Assembly (NCBI RefSeq): GCF_016086655.4
Contig: NC_052143.2
Location: 29,341,886 to 29,405,885, forward strand
Length of the DNA: 64,000 bases
Origin: Lepeophtheirus salmonis
Taxonomy: Eukaryota; Arthropoda; Copepoda; Siphonostomatoida; Caligidae
Direction: 5' to 3'
Both the position numbers and the translations under genes were made by a program. Of this stretch, positions 10,838-22,330 are shown piece by piece. The notes below the pieces were generated by a model, which saw nothing but the letters and a program-made list of their open reading frames with translations, did no database searches and was not told the DNA's origin. Numbering within the stretch: the first letter of the stretch is position 1; every line of letters starts with the position of its first letter.

Positions 10838-11687
10838 CAAAGGATTATTAAGCTTTTTTTTTCTGATATACGACTTGTAAAATATTTATTTAACCCAAGT
10901 ACCTCTTAACCAACACAAAGTATATTTAGATTGAATGACAGGAGCCTCCACCGGGTTATATTTTAGAGAAGGTCTTGGTTTTTGGGACTTTTTTTTTAAA
11001 TAACTCTAAAAATGATATTTTTCGAAAAAAAAAATCAGAATATTAAATTTTTTCGAACAAAATAAAAAATTATCCACAGCTATACACAAAAAAAAATAAC
11101 TTTTTAGAAAATGATTTCAAAAATCCATATTTTTTCTCAAATAGTTAACTTTTTTTAAAAAAAATATCTAAAATCCATACTTATTCTCAAAAGTTTAAGT
11201 TTTCTCGGAAAACAATTCAAAAATCCACAGTTATTCTCAAAAAAACTAATTTTTTTTAAAGATACCCAAAAATTCTTAGCTTTTTTACAAAATTATAATT
11301 TTTTTGAATTTTTCTTAATTCATATCGATTCTCAAAAATTAAATTATTTTTTTAAAGAAAAATCAAAATCCATTGCTGTTCACAAAACATAATTTTTTTG
11401 AATTTTTCAAAGTCTAAATTTGTTGGAGAAAATTTAAAAAAATTATTGCTAGGCACAGAAAATTAAATTAAATTTCGAATATGAAATTTTTTGAGAAAAA
11501 AAATGAAATATTACATTTTCTAGTCAAAAAACAAAAAAATCGTGTTTTGGGGAGGGATGCTACAACCCCTACAGCCCCTGCAGCCCTGCGGATGCAGACT
11601 TGTAAAATATTATCAAAATCTCAAGTACATTCAGGAGTGGCTCCTTGTACCCCGAAAGGTACGTGTACACCCATTTGAGAACCACTG
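10838..11687. mobile_element. Non-autonomous hAT-like element
   Basis: The 850-bp element is flanked by 8-bp duplications GTCTAGAC (10830-10837) and GTCCAGAC (11688-11695), which fit the hAT target preference. The right end reads TTTGAGAACCACTG, a classic hAT terminus. The left end, CAAAGGATTATTAAG, is a partial match to its complement. The interior has no transposase and is dominated by tandem A/T-rich units. It interrupts piggyBac-related sequence, which continues at 11696. Confidence 0.6.
11030..11470. repeat. Diverged tandem repeat inside the hAT-like element
   Basis: A unit of roughly 55-60 bp built on AAAATCCA(C/T)A...TTCTCAAAA followed by a T-rich run recurs about seven or eight times with much divergence. 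Confidence 0.55.
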
Positions 11688-11695
11688 GTCCAGAC

Positions 11696-11770
11696 CAACG
11701 AAAAAATAAGAATATATATCTTATTATGGACAATCATTTACCGTAGTTATAACAAAAAATCAAAAGTTTC
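11696..11770 (+). repeat. piggyBac-related flank resuming after the hAT-like element
   Basis: caacgaaaaaataagaatat, then tatggacaatcatttaccg, aligns with 16590-16660 in the second piggyBac copy, allowing a small insertion there. Confidence 0.55.
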
Positions 11771-12787
11771 ACAAGTAAATCATTTATTACATTAATATTA
11801 ATTAATTACAAGATGAGCCTAATTTTGAAATTTCCTATTATTTTAACCACTTCTCCTTCAGATTCATAAAAGGATTTCTCATATCGACGTTAGGACTATT
11901 TATTTCGTCTTTGTGGGGTAAAAAACTCGAGTCTTTGATAGCGTTTCCCCCCCCAAAAAAAACATTTTTTTAAATTATCACAATATCACGTACATATTTC
12001 AGACAACTCCAGACATACCAGTATAATCAAGCTTTGATTGAACTTATTTAAGGAAAGTCTGTTACATTGATTCAATAATAACATCTACAAAATATCTTCA
12101 AGGACAATTTGAGTAGAACATAGCTTAATGCTCAATACAAGCTGATGTTGATATACAAAACAAAAGGAAGATAAAAATGATATAGTCGTTCACTTTATTA
12201 AATTATATAGAATGATTAATATATATAATATTTTTTTCTAAGACGTGCTGTGTTATACATTACTACATGTTACTATTACATGCATTGTTTGTTTTACATC
12301 ATTTATTTAATTTTTTTTATTTAAAAAAAAAACAAAGTTAAACATTTACAGACTTTTTTCCTTACTTGTTATCAAAATTATGAAATAAACTATGTTGTAC
12401 AAGAAAAAGTTAATTTTATTATGGTGTTTCAAGTGTAGGAAAAATTATATCACATACATTAACTCACTATATTGACGTGTTACTTATTAAAGGATTGAGA
12501 GCTACAATTAAGGCTGAAACAAATGTTATTTTCTTGATGTATCAACCGAATTGAATGTATACAACATAAATAGTGTACATTTTTAACATGGCCCGTTTTA
12601 TGGAATTGGTTATGTGATTGAAAAATGGATTTTCTTTTTCTTTGCAGTTGTCATTATTATTTAATTTCTGAGTAGTGAATTATATTTCCTAAATAGATTC
12701 AATTATATTCAAAACCTGTTTGAACGTTTGTGTGTGCATATAAAAGACGGAGTGTTACTCTGATGATTTGTAGTAGAGTTATAATTG
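11771..12787. other. AT-rich DNA, no supported gene
   Basis: Nothing recognisable. There are homopolymer runs near 11950 and 12310. Confidence 0.6.
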
Positions 12788-12960
12788 TAAGTCCTTGTTA
12801 GACTCAAAGTAGAATTGGGGATCGATATCAAAGTAATTCTTGGCAATGTCCTTGTTTATTTCCTTCTCCCACTCCTTCCTTGTCGCAGCTGATTGATGCT
12901 GATCTCCTCCAAAAGAATCTTCAGATTGTCAGAGTTAGTATGTTGATATTTGTTTTTTTC
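12788..12960 (-). repeat. Best copy of an unclassified dispersed repeat, possibly coding
   Basis: On the minus strand a short open stretch reads ATRKEWEKEINKDIAKNYFD, then IDPQFYFESNKDL. Related words occur near 6226, 6834 and 8247. I do not recognise the family. Confidence 0.4.
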
Positions 12961-13194
12961 TTTTTAACATGCACAAAATTTTCATCATTATACACAAAAG
13001 CTCAAACAATATGAGAAAATATCAATATCCACTCATTAGATTGGTCAAACTGTATTTATGACCAATACCGTAGCATTTAAAGATGGCATATAACCTACAA
13101 TTGATTTTGACGTAGTATTAATATGTAAAAAAATATATGGATCTATTAGATCTGCTTTGAATATGGGCAAAAATAATCCTTGCAATTTAATAAA

Positions 13195-13612
13195 ATTATA
13201 ACAGAAGAAAATACATTTACGACCCAGTTCCATGTTTAACAGGTGCATTTTCTTCCGTAGACCTTGCAAGGATTGTGGGCGAATTTACAATTCAGTTCTG
13301 CATTCTTTCGTGGAGTGTCAGGTGGTATCGGAGCTGCTGTATTTATAAAGGCATAATGTTGAGTTGTTGGGTTTGCCTTCAAACTATATGAAAGCTCATA
13401 TTTTGTTCGGGATTCCTCTGCAAAGGAATTCTATCCCTGAAATTCCTGCAGTAAATTATGTTTTAATAAGTTATAAAGCTCTTATTGCAAGTCGACTTAC
13501 TTTTGGCAATGAAATACGATTTACAGAAATTAGAAAAGTAATTATGCCACTTTTTTCTTATTTGTTCCCAGGGAATTTCATTGATTGGGGCTTTGACTCG
13601 AATTTGGTTTGA
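13195..13612 (+). pseudogene. Non-LTR retrotransposon ORF2 C-terminus with zinc knuckle
   Basis: After a basic stretch, CKDCGRIYNSVLHSFVEC gives the CxxC...H....C zinc knuckle that ends many non-LTR reverse transcriptases (zf-RVT). A single stop intervenes. The 83-codon tail then starts LGLPSNYMKAHILFGIP, with an amphipathic segment NYVLISYKALIASRLTFG like those of the other tails. No RT core is present. The 3' sequence is AT-rich with no clear poly(A). Confidence 0.6.
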
Positions 13613-13659
13613 TATTTTCCTTTTCGGTCGGTTTAATTATCATAAATCAAAGACCATAA

Positions 13660-16029
13660 TATATATATTCCGGAAAAGTAAAGAATGAGATGAGAAACGT
13701 CTTTTTGGTCTTTAATAATTATTATAATGAATATTTATTTTACTAGGTCATATGTGTATTTTAAGTTTTTATAACGTAATTTTAATCAATATGTGTTAGG
13801 TTCAACTCTCTCAATACTTACATATTTTTTATAAAAATTGCTTTTTGATGTTTTATGTTTCAAAGGAATGGGATGGTGGGCTTTAATTTGAGGGGGAGAA
13901 TTTTAAACTAGAATTTTTGTTTATGATTTTTATTTTCTCATTCCCTCTTAATTCATTTTTTCATGCACAAAAAAAGCCCTAAAAAAAACTTTTTAATTCA
14001 ACAATGTCTGGCAATGTAACGTCCTTTTAATAATACGTGGTAATCAGGCTGTAAAAGTAGTCGTAGGGTGTACGTGATTTCATCATAGAGGCAAGGGGAA
14101 TATTCTACAAAAATAAACAAACTGTATTTTAAATTCCAAGCTTTTATTTGTGCAATTTACAAAAATCCGGTAGTTACTTCATTTCTAATATAAAAAACGA
14201 GTTATATAAAATTAAAATTTCATAGGTAGTTTGAAATTTACAAGATTATTTGAACGCAAATAAATCCAAAGGCAGCTAAAATTAGTGGCATTGTATTTGA
14301 TGTCAAATAATTAAAACTGGATATATTAAGAAAAATAATATTTTTAAGATATTTGTTAAATAGCCAATTACTAAATAGTTAATAAACTGCCCAATTACAA
14401 AATAAGATATGTTGTAAATTAAATTTAGCATTTATTTTAAAATAAGTATAACTTTAAAATCCCTAAATGAAAAGTTTTTAAAGAGAAACAAGCACATGAA
14501 AAAATCAATTTATGTTTATTCAATAATGGCAAACACAAAAATATCCTACCCAGGATTACAATTCGTAGATAGTGCAAAACTACCTGGGATTACTATTTCC
14601 AGGGATATATCCATTTAAACCACATTTAACTTTAACTATTTCAACCAAAAGTGCCTGAGAGTCATGACACCTATTTGTCTGCTACTTTGAGAAAAATTCA
14701 AGGTACAAAAAGTTATTGGAAATATGGTTTTAATCAGATCAAAAACAATCAACTAACGTTTTGCATGCTTTCTACAACATATGCTTGTCAACGGCTAGTT
14801 CTGGTAAGGCTTACACGATGCACATAAGTCACCAGGGTAAATTATGAAGTTTATACCTCTCACTAATAATTCAGTTCAAGCAAGAATAAATTAAAGGGCT
14901 GAAAAAATAGAAAATAAATTGTGCAGCCATCTTGCTGTAACATAGTTTAACTTCCAGTTAGATTAGTCCATTTTACTAGGAAATTAATATTTTGTTGCAG
15001 TTTTTTATGATCCCATTTTGTATGGGGATATTACTGAGGGATGAGATCTCAGGAAATCACATCAAATTATGTAAAGCATTGCAAAAAAAAAAAAAAATTA
15101 TCTACCATGCCCCATTACAGTATAATTACAGGATGAATGTAATTCGTATCATGTAAAGGAACTTTTATGTCATCAAATCCAATAACTCATGTTACAGAAA
15201 ATTAATGAAACATATCTTAATATAAATATACAGTACAAAATATAATGATTCTCTATTCCTACGTAGAAACTTATTCGAGCAATTATGATTGATTGAGTCA
15301 ATACCCCTCTCCTCCACCTTGAAGGCCACAATAATTGATTTTAGACTATCTGCTACCGTTGTAACCAATTTCGAGAAAAAAAGAGAAAGTATGACGTACA
15401 AGCAAACTTATGCAATTATAGCCAGCCACTACATTGAGCTAAACCCAAAGTTCAGGATATCATACCAAGATAAAAAAAAAGTATTTGACCTCCATTTAAT
15501 ATTATGAAATAAGGTAAAAATAATGTATATTATTTTTCTATCATCATCATCAAAGTGAATATTTTGGATTATCATATATAACGAAGTGAATGATGGCTTG
15601 AGGAGTCAATGAAACATGTTATCCACTAGTTACTTTAGTAACATTTTCATCCTCTATAATAACCTATATCACAGTTATTCAATAAATTGGCAATGTCCTC
15701 TTTATCAACACTCTTTATTTTATATAAAATGCTGAATATTTTGTCACTAATTGTGGTACTTAAAATATTAAAAGTCCTTGTTCATTGTTTCCTTTTCATT
15801 ATCTAGTTTCTGAACAATTTTATATTCAATAAAAGAGTATTCATAAAAAATTTATGTATAATTGTTGGAGTCTATTTATGTGTGTACATGTTTTACGTGC
15901 TAATGAGTCCACTATTAAAGTATATTTTAATATGAATACTCTAAATTCTAAAAGAACAAAAATCTAAAGATACGTGTCTATTCCTTAAAAAAAATTTCAA
16001 TCTAATAAAAAAGGGAAAAATATAATTTT
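13660..16029. other. AT-rich DNA, no supported gene
   Basis: A 72-codon open frame at 15289-15507 and its antisense partner have no family resemblance. An A13 run occurs near 15085. I see nothing else. Confidence 0.6.
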
Positions 16030-16499
16030 CAAACCCAGAGGGACACGAGTGGCCCATTGATTTTAAACGTCCATAACTATTGCATTTTCCATCGAAAGAA
16101 AGCCAAATTTTCAACAGTTATTGCTTATTCTAAAAAAATATTAAATAATCAAAAAAAAATTAAAACTATGTAGAACGTTATTTCATAGAATTCCAAAAAA
16201 GAAACTATTTGAAGACTTATATGTGACGAACATGAAGTTCTATGATAAAATGTTATTGTTTTTTAATTAAATTATACTCATCTACTATTATTCTTACTAA
16301 TTATATAAAAATGTCTTAAATATTATCAAAAATAAAGTGTCCCGTTGATTGCAAAAAATCAAGAAATAATAAATTAAGTTTATATAACATGTTTATATTA
16401 TTTGTAATAAAACATAATCTGTTTCATTATTTTCAGTCATTTTCATTTTAACGGCAAGGAAATTAATTTAAAATATGTAGAATAATAGTAACTACGTAC

Positions 16500-16581
16500 T
16501 ACGTGATCTATGTTAACACCGCCCTTCCCAAATCGCATTACCACCCCCAGGAGGGAGTATTGCCCACTTTGGGAAATGTTG
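16500..16581 (+). repeat. hAT-type terminus inside the piggyBac remnant
   Basis: cccactttgggaaatgttg is followed by GTCTAGCT and then CAACGAAAA. The terminus resembles a hAT end (TTGGGAAA...TG), and the 8-bp word fits a hAT target. The matching left end was not found. Confidence 0.45.
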
Positions 16582-16649
16582 GTCTAGCTCAACGAAAATT
16601 AAAAATATTCATATTATAATGGACAATCAGTGTGGACATTTACCGGAGT

Positions 16650-16760
16650 TTGAACAAAATAAGAAAAAAAATTGCCTACTGTATAAACAAAAACACAGAA
16701 AATGGAGCTTTAGTCATTTGTATTGCTTGTAATGTCGATTTATGCTTGCTAAAAGAAGGA
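16650..16760 (+). pseudogene. piggyBac transposase C-terminal cysteine-rich domain
   Basis: KIAYCINKNTENGALV, then ICIACNVDLCLLKE, matches the C-terminal zinc-binding domain of piggyBac transposases (C..C......Y.C..C.V.LC...CF..YH). The first CxxC has lost its second Cys and the closing CF..YH is gone. The domain sits about 350 bp from the TTAA end, as expected. Confidence 0.6.
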
Positions 16761-17105
16761 ATTGCTCCCTTATCTTCCACATTTAAAGCATTTATTTTAT
16801 TAATAGGACCAACTGTCCTAGGTAGAATGATTACTTGTTTGAATTAGAAATAAAAAGTATAGCAGAAGAATTTATAAATATAAATAATTCAACTCCATAG
16901 CTTACTTTAAAATTTTGGATATACATAGTAAAAATTACCGTTCACACCCAAAAGGACACAAGTGTCCCATCAAATTTTGAAGAACCTATTGAAGTTATTT
17001 AAAAAAATATATTCCTCATACTTCTAATATAATCAAAAAGATCAAGAATTGACTATAATTATCTATGATTTTCTTTTCATTGCCTTGTGGGTCTGGAAGG
17101 GTTAA

Positions 17106-18113
17106 ATTTATTTTGACTATATTGAAATATTGACGACTTGTACAGAAGTGCTGAAAGTATTAAAAGGAAGTAAATGTTTTCCAATTTCTTCAATATAGTC
17201 TTTTAATACTCTTAATCAAATGGAACAATAATTTTTTTGTTAAAGCCATGTGTAGTTGATATTAATACACATATTTGCAGATTTTAATTGGATTTCTGTG
17301 TTATAAAAATGTTTAATAGGGATCATTTTCAATGCATGGCAAATTTCCAAGAAAATTTCATAAACATTAAATAGATTGTTAACTGCAATAAGAGAATACC
17401 CGATCTTTTATTCTTTAAAATATCTTTATTTATATTTTATTATCTTTTATCCGTTATTGTAGCGAATTGACTTTGAAGCACATTCTACATGCAACTTTCA
17501 AAAACTATTTACTTTGAGGTATAATAGATTTTAATGCATCTTCATTTGATATAGCATTTTTCTTTGGATTTAAGGGATGTCAATATATATTTATTCTACA
17601 GCGAGAAAGTAATTTTATTTTTACTTTCGGAAAATCTGACAATTTAAGAACCTGTGAGTTTTGACAAATTCATATAATAGAAAGTACCCTTGTAGCCAAT
17701 CATGTACATAGCACAGAGTACAGTTTTGTTAAAACTAAAATAATTTCGTATATTTTTTACGAATGTACTTCAGAGTAGAGAAACAGCTTTCCTATGGAAT
17801 ATCAAATATTAATATTAGTAGAGTAAACATCCAACTTTATGAAAATATGAATTTTAGAAAGCCCTGCCCTTTATTATACTACTGTAAATGGTGTACAGTA
17901 TAGTTTTATAATTTTGGAACGGACCAATAGATCATTTAGTTTTATAAGTTTGTATAATATAAACTTCAAACCTCAATCCCACATAAAATAATGAGGTCCT
18001 GAAATTTGAAAGGTTTTTTTTTGTTGGAGTGGAAATGCCATGGTAAATTAAGTTTTAAAAGTCTATGCAACCTTTAAAAATTTTCATTTATAATTATCTG
18101 GGACACCGTTGTA
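17106..18113. other. AT-rich DNA, no supported gene
   Basis: Nothing recognisable. Confidence 0.6.
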
Positions 18114-18858
18114 TGCCATGTGGTCAATTGAAATCTGAACACTTACTAATTCCATAATTAATGAAGGTTGAATGATTGAAATTAAGTGATATTTCGATGT
18201 ATTAAAGCATAAACAATTAGTTACAGAATAAAATTCACCTGAGCTCTTAATCTTTACGTACAAGTCAAGAAAATGGGACTTGCAAGTGATTGAAGAATTT
18301 CCATTCCCGCATTCCAAGCAGTTAAGTGTATCCATGACCACCGTCTACTCTGTCAGCAGGTCTGAAACGTTTCAAAAAAAAAAAACTGGGCCCAGAAAAG
18401 TTCAAGGAAACAGCAAAGACCAATCCCCTAAAGTACATGAGGGCCCATACAAGAGATATCAAGCTTTTACATCAAATTGTCCAGAGTGCTATCAAAAAAG
18501 TGACAGGAAAGAGCCTTGGTAAGGTAAAAAGGCCACTTTGACACAAGTAATGAAAGAAATCCATCTTTTTTTTGACGGATTATTTTGGTCTTTTTATGGA
18601 CACTTTTGGCCCTCCCCCTACAGGCCTTATGTCAACACCTTCGACTAAATTTTTTTTTTTGGGTGTGTGTCGAGGGGAAGGCCTACAGTTTCTTTCATCC
18701 AAAGCCATCAATGTCGCTAAGGGCGGCTACATTAATAGTTTAGAGATCTACACATCTATTTATATATTTAATTTTGACACAATTCTATTGTTACTTAATT
18801 TACTTTATCTTATTAAAGCTTAAAATTCAAAGCATTCAGATTTTAAGGAACAATTCTG
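18114..18858 (+). mobile_element. Tc1-like family A copy, deletion derivative
   Basis: The 5' end is tggtcaattgaaatctgaac and the 3' end cattcagattttaaggaac, each near a TA. The coding order is an N-terminal HTH piece (SKQLSVSMTTVYSVSRSET near 18315), the PLKYMRAHTRDIKLLH-like stretch near 18430, then ESLGKVKRPL-type sequence. After the joint ctttttatggacacttttgg near 18590 comes a C-terminal piece beginning FFFGCVSRG. The C-terminal AKGGYINSLE motif is at 18718. The middle of the gene with two catalytic Asp residues is missing, so it can only have moved in trans. Confidence 0.75.
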
Positions 18859-19291
18859 TACAGGAGATAAAACTTCTTATTTTATTCACCTTCCTTTGGT
18901 GAACTGGATATTATACACCTGATTTTTTTTTGAATACCTCCTATTCCTTTAAATCTACATTTTCTATTAATATTTTTCAGTAAACTCCTTAGACATTCAA
19001 TCCGATTATATACAATTCTTTAATGGTTCTTGATAATGTCTTGAAAATAATTTATTAGTAAATTAAGCCATTTTTATGTCTTGGTGAATTGAATTAATGG
19101 TTATAATTAAAAGTTGTTCCTTTTACCTTTTGATTTCATGGAATCCTCCCTTTTTTTCAATGAGAGGACTGAAACGTACAACGGCAGCTACAAGCTTATA
19201 ATATTTCATATAATACCATGCGACATCATTAAAACTGATTAATACTAATTCAATGACCAAAATTTGAATAAAGAAATGATTATTCAATATA
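18859..19291. other. AT-rich DNA, no supported gene
   Basis: Nothing recognisable. Confidence 0.6.
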
Positions 19292-20545
19292 CAGGGTGTC
19301 CACGATAAATTGGAACTACTTTAAACTTTATCCAGATCCATAATGTGGATATTCCTGGTTTAATCATACTAATATAAACGTTTGCGTGAACAATCCACTA
19401 TAACTTCCTCCCCAATTGTTTTGACAACAAACAATAGTCATCATGGAACAAGCAAGGAGGGACGCCATCCTCGAATTGGCTCGCGCGGGACACAAGCCCT
19501 CTGCTATCTACTAGCTTCTTAACTACCCCAAGACCACGGTGTACCGGATCCTCAATACCTGGGAGGTTTAGGGGAAGGTATGCCGCAAGGCCCACAACAT
19601 GAGAAGTGACCAAATCCGCACTCCCTGCTTCCTTGAAGGCCTCCGGAAGTCCATCAAGGCTTGGCCAGGGACTTCCTTGTCGAGGTTGGCCAAGAACTGT
19701 GGAGTGAGCAAGCAGCTGGTCTCCAAGGCTGTGAATGAGGACGTCAGGTACAGGTCATACCAAATGGCCAAACAACACATCCTCAGAGTATCCATGAAGA
19801 CCACCAGGCTCACCAACGGTAAGTGTCTCCTCAAGTACCTGAAGAGCCATGGAGGAAGAATCATCTTCCTCTCCGACGAGAAGAACTGGACTGTCGACAG
19901 AAGCTAGAACGTCCAGAATGACAGGTGGTTTGCCAAGGAGAGACAAGAGGTCCCTGCAGTCGTCACCACAAAGTTCCCGGCCTCCGTGATGACCGGTGAG
20001 GTGATGCCTCCTTTCTTCTTCAATGCAAAGGAAAGGGTTAACGCGATTAGGTACTGCAAAGTCATGGAGGATTTCGTCATCCCATGGATGAAGGATACAG
20101 GCGCTGGGAGGGAGTTCATATTCCAACAAGACTCAGCGCCCGCACACATCGCCATGAGGGTCACTCACCTCTTCTACTCCCACGACATCACTTTCTGGGA
20201 TCGCAACACCTGGCCCTCCAACTCACCCGACCTCAATCTGTGTGATTACTACTGGTAAGGGAAGTTGGAGAGGGAGGTGTGCAAGGTCAGCCACAAGAAC
20301 ATCGCGGCCTGAAGGGTTCTATTACGAGGGACTGGAATGCTGTCGATTCCCCGGAAGTCATCAAAGCATGCCAATCCTTTGGGGGCATGATGGAGAAGAT
20401 GGTGGCTGCTGATGGAGGACATGTTGAATAAATTTATTGTTAAATATCATGTCTAACTTTTTCATATTAACAAATACACTCCAAATTCCATTTTTATCAA
20501 GCAGGTTGAATTTTAAGATAGTTCCAATTTATTGTGGACACCCTG
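19292..20545 (+). mobile_element. Mariner element (family E, DD37D), best preserved in the window
   Basis: The 1254-bp element has 26-bp near-perfect inverted ends (CAGGGTGTCCACGATAAATT at the left, AATTTATTGTGGACACCCTG at the right) flanked by TA. The interior is clearly richer in G and C than its surroundings, which suggests recent arrival or little time for decay. One transposase gene fills it, with a small number of disabling changes. Confidence 0.9.
19443..20431 (+). pseudogene. Mariner transposase, four in-frame stops and one frameshift
   Basis: The start MEQARRDAILELARAGHKP opens a helix-turn-helix region (YPKTTVYRIL). A second DNA-binding motif follows (SLSRLAKNCGVSKQLVSKAV). The catalytic core has SDEKNWTVD for the first Asp, FQQDSAPAH for the second and SNSPDLNLCDYYW for the third. 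Thirty-seven residues separate the last two Asp, the DD37D spacing known for the maT group. Stops interrupt it after SAIY, after TWEV, after VDRS and after DYYW. A one-base shift follows near IAA, after which SITRDWNAVDSPEVIKACQ, then MMEKMVAADGGHVE, reads to the natural stop. About 330 codons in all, the usual length. Confidence 0.85.
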
Positions 20546-22164
20546 TATATATATATATATTTTATTTTTTTTACGACAAAGATAAAAAATTATTCATTAT
20601 TAAACCCCCAAACACATATTGTTAAATCTTAAATTAAAACATGGATTCATTTTTCTCGATGTCGTATATTTTTGTAAGGATTTTGTAGGATTTTAATTGA
20701 TATTTACGAGTGACAAATGAATGGATTAGGTAAAAAAATTATTTAAATCCTTCAAATGTTTATCATTTAATGAAATACGTCATATTTTTGGGTGTCTTTT
20801 ACACTCAATTAAATCACCGCGTTATAAAAAGGATGTTAACTAACTAAGGGGTTACAAATTGTTTTGAAATTAAATAAATATTTGAGTTGAAACAATTTTC
20901 ATATAATATAAAGAATTCAAAAACATAAAATGTAACAACCAGTAATAAAAAAGAAAAAAAATAGACTTAAATTGTTCAAAAAAACGAAATATAAAATAAG
21001 AATACATGTTATTTGTACAAATTATTCGTTGGACTAATCCATTCAAGAAAATAAGGAAAGTTTTTTTTTCTCTTTCTTTTTATGCAAAGTTGGACATTAA
21101 TATATTGCAGACAATGAATAATAAATAAGAAAAAAATTCTTTACCATTGCTTTTTTTATTCATATTAGTTTATTGTTAATATAACTACGCCTAGCATTGA
21201 AACTCACCTGAAAAGGCCGACTCTGCCCTTTTAGATAGGGATTTTAGTGCTACTTTAAGAATGAAAAAACCTCTCTTATTTTAAAATAATTTCAAGTATT
21301 TTCTTCTTCTTCAAGAGAAAAAAAAGAAAAGCGTAAGGAAATTAGATAAAAGTGAAGATACGGTGAAATATGAACGGTTTCATCGGTTTAATGTTCGAAT
21401 AAGTGTGATTTACTCCCAAGTTCGAACCATATCCTTATCAAGCTATCACCACCGTTACGTCATAGAAAAACAAATACATTACTGATTAGTCAACTCGATT
21501 GAAATGTAATTATGAGTCTTCGCTGGGACCCCCCCCAAAGGAAGCTTCTTGTCGCTCTTTGCAACATTCATCCAGCGAACACTATATACATGGAGAGTGT
21601 ACACATTTTTTGGAAACACGTAAGTTGACATTAAAAATCCTCTTTAATATTTCTACGTGGCTAAAAAAGACTCTTTGATTTTATCAGATTATGGACATAG
21701 GTAGTTATTTGATTAATTATTCGACCAACCGACATCATTAGTTAACGAAAAAATATATTTTTAAGGTGAGAGGTCATAGAAAAAGTAAACTTTTTCTTAT
21801 TTTTTTAACGTGTGTAATAGGGTGTCCCATTTTTAGGGTGACCTGTTAATTCGATTTGTTGTTGTATTTTGATGAGAAAGTAATGTTTGAAAAGTTTCAA
21901 AGAGCGGGCTGTACCCCTGTAGCCACTTGGAATTTACTTTTTTCAACGACATTCCCCATTTATAAAGGGATTTTGAAGTTTCAATTTCAAGGTTATGTTG
22001 TTGGATTTTATAAATTTCATGAAAGTTCCTTTTCTCAAGTGATGCATAGGAATATAATCAATATTTTTCATTTTGAACAGAAAGAAATATATAGCCCAAA
22101 GAAATACTTCAGATACTCAAACAATCAAAAACACTGTATTGACTTCCAAGTCGAATAAAAAAAG
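20546..22164. other. AT-rich DNA with an unclassified open frame
   Basis: A 100-codon frame at 21856-22158 (FDEKVMFEKFQRAGCTPVAT...) resembles nothing I know. It abuts the repeat at 22165. A short word at 20815 (gcgttataaaaaggatgtta) recurs at 33440 and 52510. C7 run near 21530. Confidence 0.5.
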
Positions 22165-22330
22165 TATCAGGCCTAAATTTCGTTGCAAGTGCCTAAAGTA
22201 ATAGAAATTACTGTACTATGGAGTGTCAAAATTAAATGTAAACATAGTTGGGCAACAGATAAGTAGCAAAAACTATTTATGAAGTAAGAGAAGAAATAAA
22301 AAATAAATTTTATTGAAAAATAATTAAATT
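22165..22330 (+). repeat. Mariner family F non-coding end (dispersed repeat)
   Basis: gagtgtcaaaattaaatgta, then gttgggcaacagataag and ctatttatgaagtaag, aligns over about 160 bp with the reverse complement of 52790-52930. That copy also carries a piece of mariner-like N-terminus, so this is probably the non-coding end of the same family. Confidence 0.5.

Larger units (their letters stand above)
16030..17105 (+). mobile_element. piggyBac-like element remnant
   Basis: The right end gggtctggaagggttaa finishes in TTAA (17102-17105), the piggyBac target. Near both ends lies the subterminal palindrome-like motif ggacac.agtgtccc: cccagagggacacgagtggc at 16034 and cccaaaaggacacaagtgtc at 16947, with a further gtgtcccgttgatt near 16338. 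The interior keeps only a transposase C-terminus. The left TTAA is not intact, so the left boundary is approximate. Confidence 0.55.

Noticed and set aside
19568..20164. Long minus-strand frames overlapping the mariner
   Set aside because: They are antisense shadows of the transposase gene; the forward frame carries all the catalytic motifs.
21400..21470. GGTTCGAA on the minus strand as a tRNA B box
   Set aside because: No A box at suitable spacing and no cloverleaf could be drawn.
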